Shown here one piece after another: positions 5,585 through 7,187 of a stretch of 7,187 nucleotides of DNA (position 1 is its first letter; each line of letters begins with the position of its first letter). A program made the position numbers and the translations under genes. The notes beneath the pieces are model-generated. The model was not told the origin of the DNA and did no database searches. It saw only the letters and a program-made list of their open reading frames with translations. This DNA comes from Candidatus Poseidoniaceae archaeon (GTDB taxonomy: Archaea > Thermoplasmatota > Poseidoniia > Poseidoniales > Poseidoniaceae): the NCBI GenBank assembly GCA_029250385.1, contig JAQXFJ010000326.1, positions 1 through 7,187 on the forward strand, given 5' to 3'.

Positions 5585-6139
5585 ATGGAAATAACAAGGC
5601 AGTTCATCAGAATTTGTGTCATTATTTTTGGGATTTTAATCTTAGCATCCTACGTTTTTGGCGTGTATAGAACTGAAGATAAAATGGAGTTATGGGGTGG
5701 AATTCCTGGTAGCTGGCTAAAATTCATTGTCCCGTTTATGTTTATTGCCGCAATTGGTTGGTTAATCTATTGGTGGACTATTCTCTACAGTGTAGATGCC
5801 TCAGTAATTGACCAATTGCGCTGGCCGTGGCAAGAGTCCAGTGATGGAAACGGAGCAAACCGCTTATTCCTCGCTTATTGTGTATTCATGATTCCTTCAA
5901 TGCTGTGGCTTGAAAGCACATTATTTCACATCAACAACGAATATAGTTGGACTCCAATATTGGTAATTGGTATCCTCACATTAGCATCTATTGGCAATAT
6001 ACTGTTTGGACTATTAGCATATTCAGCCTACCAAGACGGTTTAGAAGGGGCTAATTTGATGCTTGCAGGTGCATTTATGTTGAGCATACAGTGCATAATT
6101 CTTGATGGAATAGTCTGGAACGTTAAGTTCCCTTGGTAG
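5585..6139 (+). CDS. five-helix integral membrane protein of unknown function
   Basis: The 184-residue protein is strongly hydrophobic, with five predicted membrane helices at about 7-28, 45-68, 93-110, 123-147 and 155-178. Short loops separate them; the longest, about 69-92, carries DQLRWPWQESSDGNG, and a tryptophan-rich segment (WLIYWWTILY) closes helix 2. There is no cleaved signal peptide pattern, no lipobox and no recognisable catalytic or metal-binding motif; the single H115 and the two cysteines in helices 3 and 5 are not arranged as a known site. I cannot assign a family. The ATG at 5585 has no ribosome site upstream, and the TATA-like sequence near 5558 lies at the distance expected for a leaderless transcript. 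The gene ends 2 bp before the stop codon of the convergent glycosyltransferase and has no same-strand partner in the window. It could be a small transporter-like or energy-metabolism accessory protein, but nothing here decides that. Confidence 0.83.
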   Translation: MEITRQFIRICVIIFGILILASYVFGVYRTEDKMELWGGIPGSWLKFIVPFMFIAAIGWLIYWWTILYSVDASVIDQLRWPWQESSDGNGANRLFLAYCVFMIPSMLWLESTLFHINNEYSWTPILVIGILTLASIGNILFGLLAYSAYQDGLEGANLMLAGAFMLSIQCIILDGIVWNVKFPW

Positions 6140-6141
6140 AG

Positions 6142-7187
6142 TTAAACAAGGGAATCATAGGCGTCTGCTAAGCGTTTACAGAACAACTCATTGTCGTACT
6201 TCTTAGCATGTTCAAGTAAACTTGATTCTGGTCCTTTTTGCCCTTGATTACCAGCCATTGCCTGCCAGTCTGCATGTAGACTGATGATGGCTTGACTCCA
6301 TGAGTTTGAATCATCAGCTGGTATGCAGGTATTGTCAGGCATTAATTCGTTATGAGAAGGCAGATCTGCACAGATTACTTTCATTCCTGCAGCCATAGAT
6401 TCTATTGGTGGATAGCCAAAGCCTTCACTGACGGACGGGAATAGTAACGCTTCACACTTCATTCTAAGCGTCATCAAGTACTCATCTGATACCGATGAGC
6501 CGTGCTGAGTCCAATTGTCAATGCCGTTTTGTTTGGCGATTTCCATTATTGGAGGCAGCCCTGAGTTACCTGAACCATTGCCAACGTGATGAATGTGAAC
6601 TTGTTGTTTGACATTGTCCGGTAAATTACCGATTACTTGACAGAGAAATTTCATTCGCTTTCTTGGATCGTTACTACCAACAATCAGCAAATTACACGCG
6701 GCTGGCATGGCAATATCCTCTGGTTGCTGATTATCTGGGTGATACTTGGCAACATCAATGCCCATCGGAATACAAACGGAGGGAACGTTGGAAAAATTAT
6801 CCTTCGATGCTTGGTGAGTATGTCGCGAGTTACACATTAGGAAATCCGCTGTCGAGAGTCCATGTTGTAGCTTTTTCAAATCCTTGCGGCGCAACAAGCC
6901 TGGTTTAGTATCGCCAACTTCGATACTATCATCGCCAATTTTGAGGTGCTGTGGGAACAAATGAAACAAATCATGGACAGTTATTGTCACTGGTGCTCCG
7001 CAATTAACCGGAACTAGGTGTGATTGCTCTTGGTCAGTAATGTGGACAAGATCACATTTCCCTTGAGCGACAAGTTGCTTAGCGAGTTTCGCCACTCGCC
7101 GTGGATGAGAAATCCAGCGATTCCATAATCGAGAAAATGGGTTGCTGGTTTTACTCAAAGGATATTCGCACTGCCCGGCAAGTTCCC
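6142..7187 (-). CDS. GT4-type glycosyltransferase, 5' end beyond right edge
   Basis: The protein belongs to the GT-B fold, GT4 (group 1) glycosyltransferases, which move a sugar from a nucleotide donor to a lipid, polysaccharide or protein acceptor at the cytosolic membrane face. Counting from the TTG at 7158, the acceptor-side domain includes CDLVHI (35-40) and TITVHDLFHL (58-67); the donor-side domain has VGSNDPRKR (160-168), where R166 and K167 would hold the donor phosphates, and SEGFGYPPIESMAAG (244-258) with the E-x7-E pair E245 and E253. The frame stays open from 7158 to the window edge (nine more codons, ELAGQCEYP), and the usual first beta-strand and glycine loop of the acceptor domain are missing, so the true start is almost certainly outside the window and the TTG is internal. 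TAA is at 6142-6144. The sugar and acceptor cannot be told; a role in surface glycan or N-glycan assembly is likely. Confidence 0.9.
   Translation of the reverse strand, partial: ELAGQCEYPLSKTSNPFSRLWNRWISHPRRVAKLAKQLVAQGKCDLVHITDQEQSHLVPVNCGAPVTITVHDLFHLFPQHLKIGDDSIEVGDTKPGLLRRKDLKKLQHGLSTADFLMCNSRHTHQASKDNFSNVPSVCIPMGIDVAKYHPDNQQPEDIAMPAACNLLIVGSNDPRKRMKFLCQVIGNLPDNVKQQVHIHHVGNGSGNSGLPPIMEIAKQNGIDNWTQHGSSVSDEYLMTLRMKCEALLFPSVSEGFGYPPIESMAAGMKVICADLPSHNELMPDNTCIPADDSNSWSQAIISLHADWQAMAGNQGQKGPESSLLEHAKKYDNELFCKRLADAYDSLV

Noticed and set aside
6637..6908. plus-strand frames of 67 and 81 codons over the glycosyltransferase
   Set aside because: Both are antisense to the glycosyltransferase and show no motif or ribosome site.
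7156..7158. TTG as the true start of the glycosyltransferase
   Set aside because: The frame is open to the window edge, the usual N-terminal part of the GT4 acceptor domain is missing, and no ribosome site lies before the TTG.

Overview
The window looks like a stretch of an archaeal chromosome, most likely a mesophilic marine group II/III euryarchaeon (Candidatus Poseidoniia). The best evidence is a single-domain TYW1 (4-demethylwyosine synthase), an enzyme known from archaea and eukaryotes but not bacteria; the eukaryotic form carries an extra flavodoxin domain that is absent here. TATA-like boxes about 40 nt upstream of several starts, short leaders, and a 3-hydroxyacyl-CoA dehydrogenase/enoyl-CoA hydratase fusion with the dehydrogenase first also fit archaea. 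Mixed in are genes of bacterial flavour (an AlkB-type membrane hydroxylase and a glutathione-S-transferase-like protein), as is common in Poseidoniia. The lineage is inferred from gene content, not from a database search.

Left block (1-1550, minus strand, read right to left): a TATA-like box, then two tiny overlapping genes encoding clearly related proteins of 53 and 39 residues (1344-1505 and 1225-1344), then a compact AlkB-like di-iron hydroxylase (205-1185) whose start codon directly follows a 7-bp RNA hairpin, then a separately promoted ABC transporter ATPase cut by the window edge (1-155). The two small genes are the most novel element; I recognise no family for them.

Middle block: a 268-bp gene-free leader (1506-1773) containing a perfect 8-bp inverted repeat, then TYW1 (1774-2781, plus strand). 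TYW1 overlaps tail to tail by 11 bp with a GST-like gene (2771-3382, minus), which sits 18 bp downstream of the dehydrogenase/hydratase fusion (3401-5518, minus). The last two probably form a two-gene operon for acyl-CoA beta-oxidation plus a thiol-related accessory protein.

Right block: a short divergent promoter region (5519-5584) with one TATA-like element that could serve both directions, a five-helix membrane protein of unknown function (5585-6139, plus), and, only 2 bp beyond it and convergent, a GT4-type glycosyltransferase (6142 to the right edge, minus) whose 5' end lies outside the window.

The hydroxylase and the beta-oxidation enzyme could in principle act in one route (terminal hydroxylation of an alkyl chain, oxidation to an acyl-CoA, beta-oxidation), but the linking dehydrogenases, acyl-CoA ligase and rubredoxin are not in the window. 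No rRNA, tRNA, CRISPR array or insertion sequence was seen.
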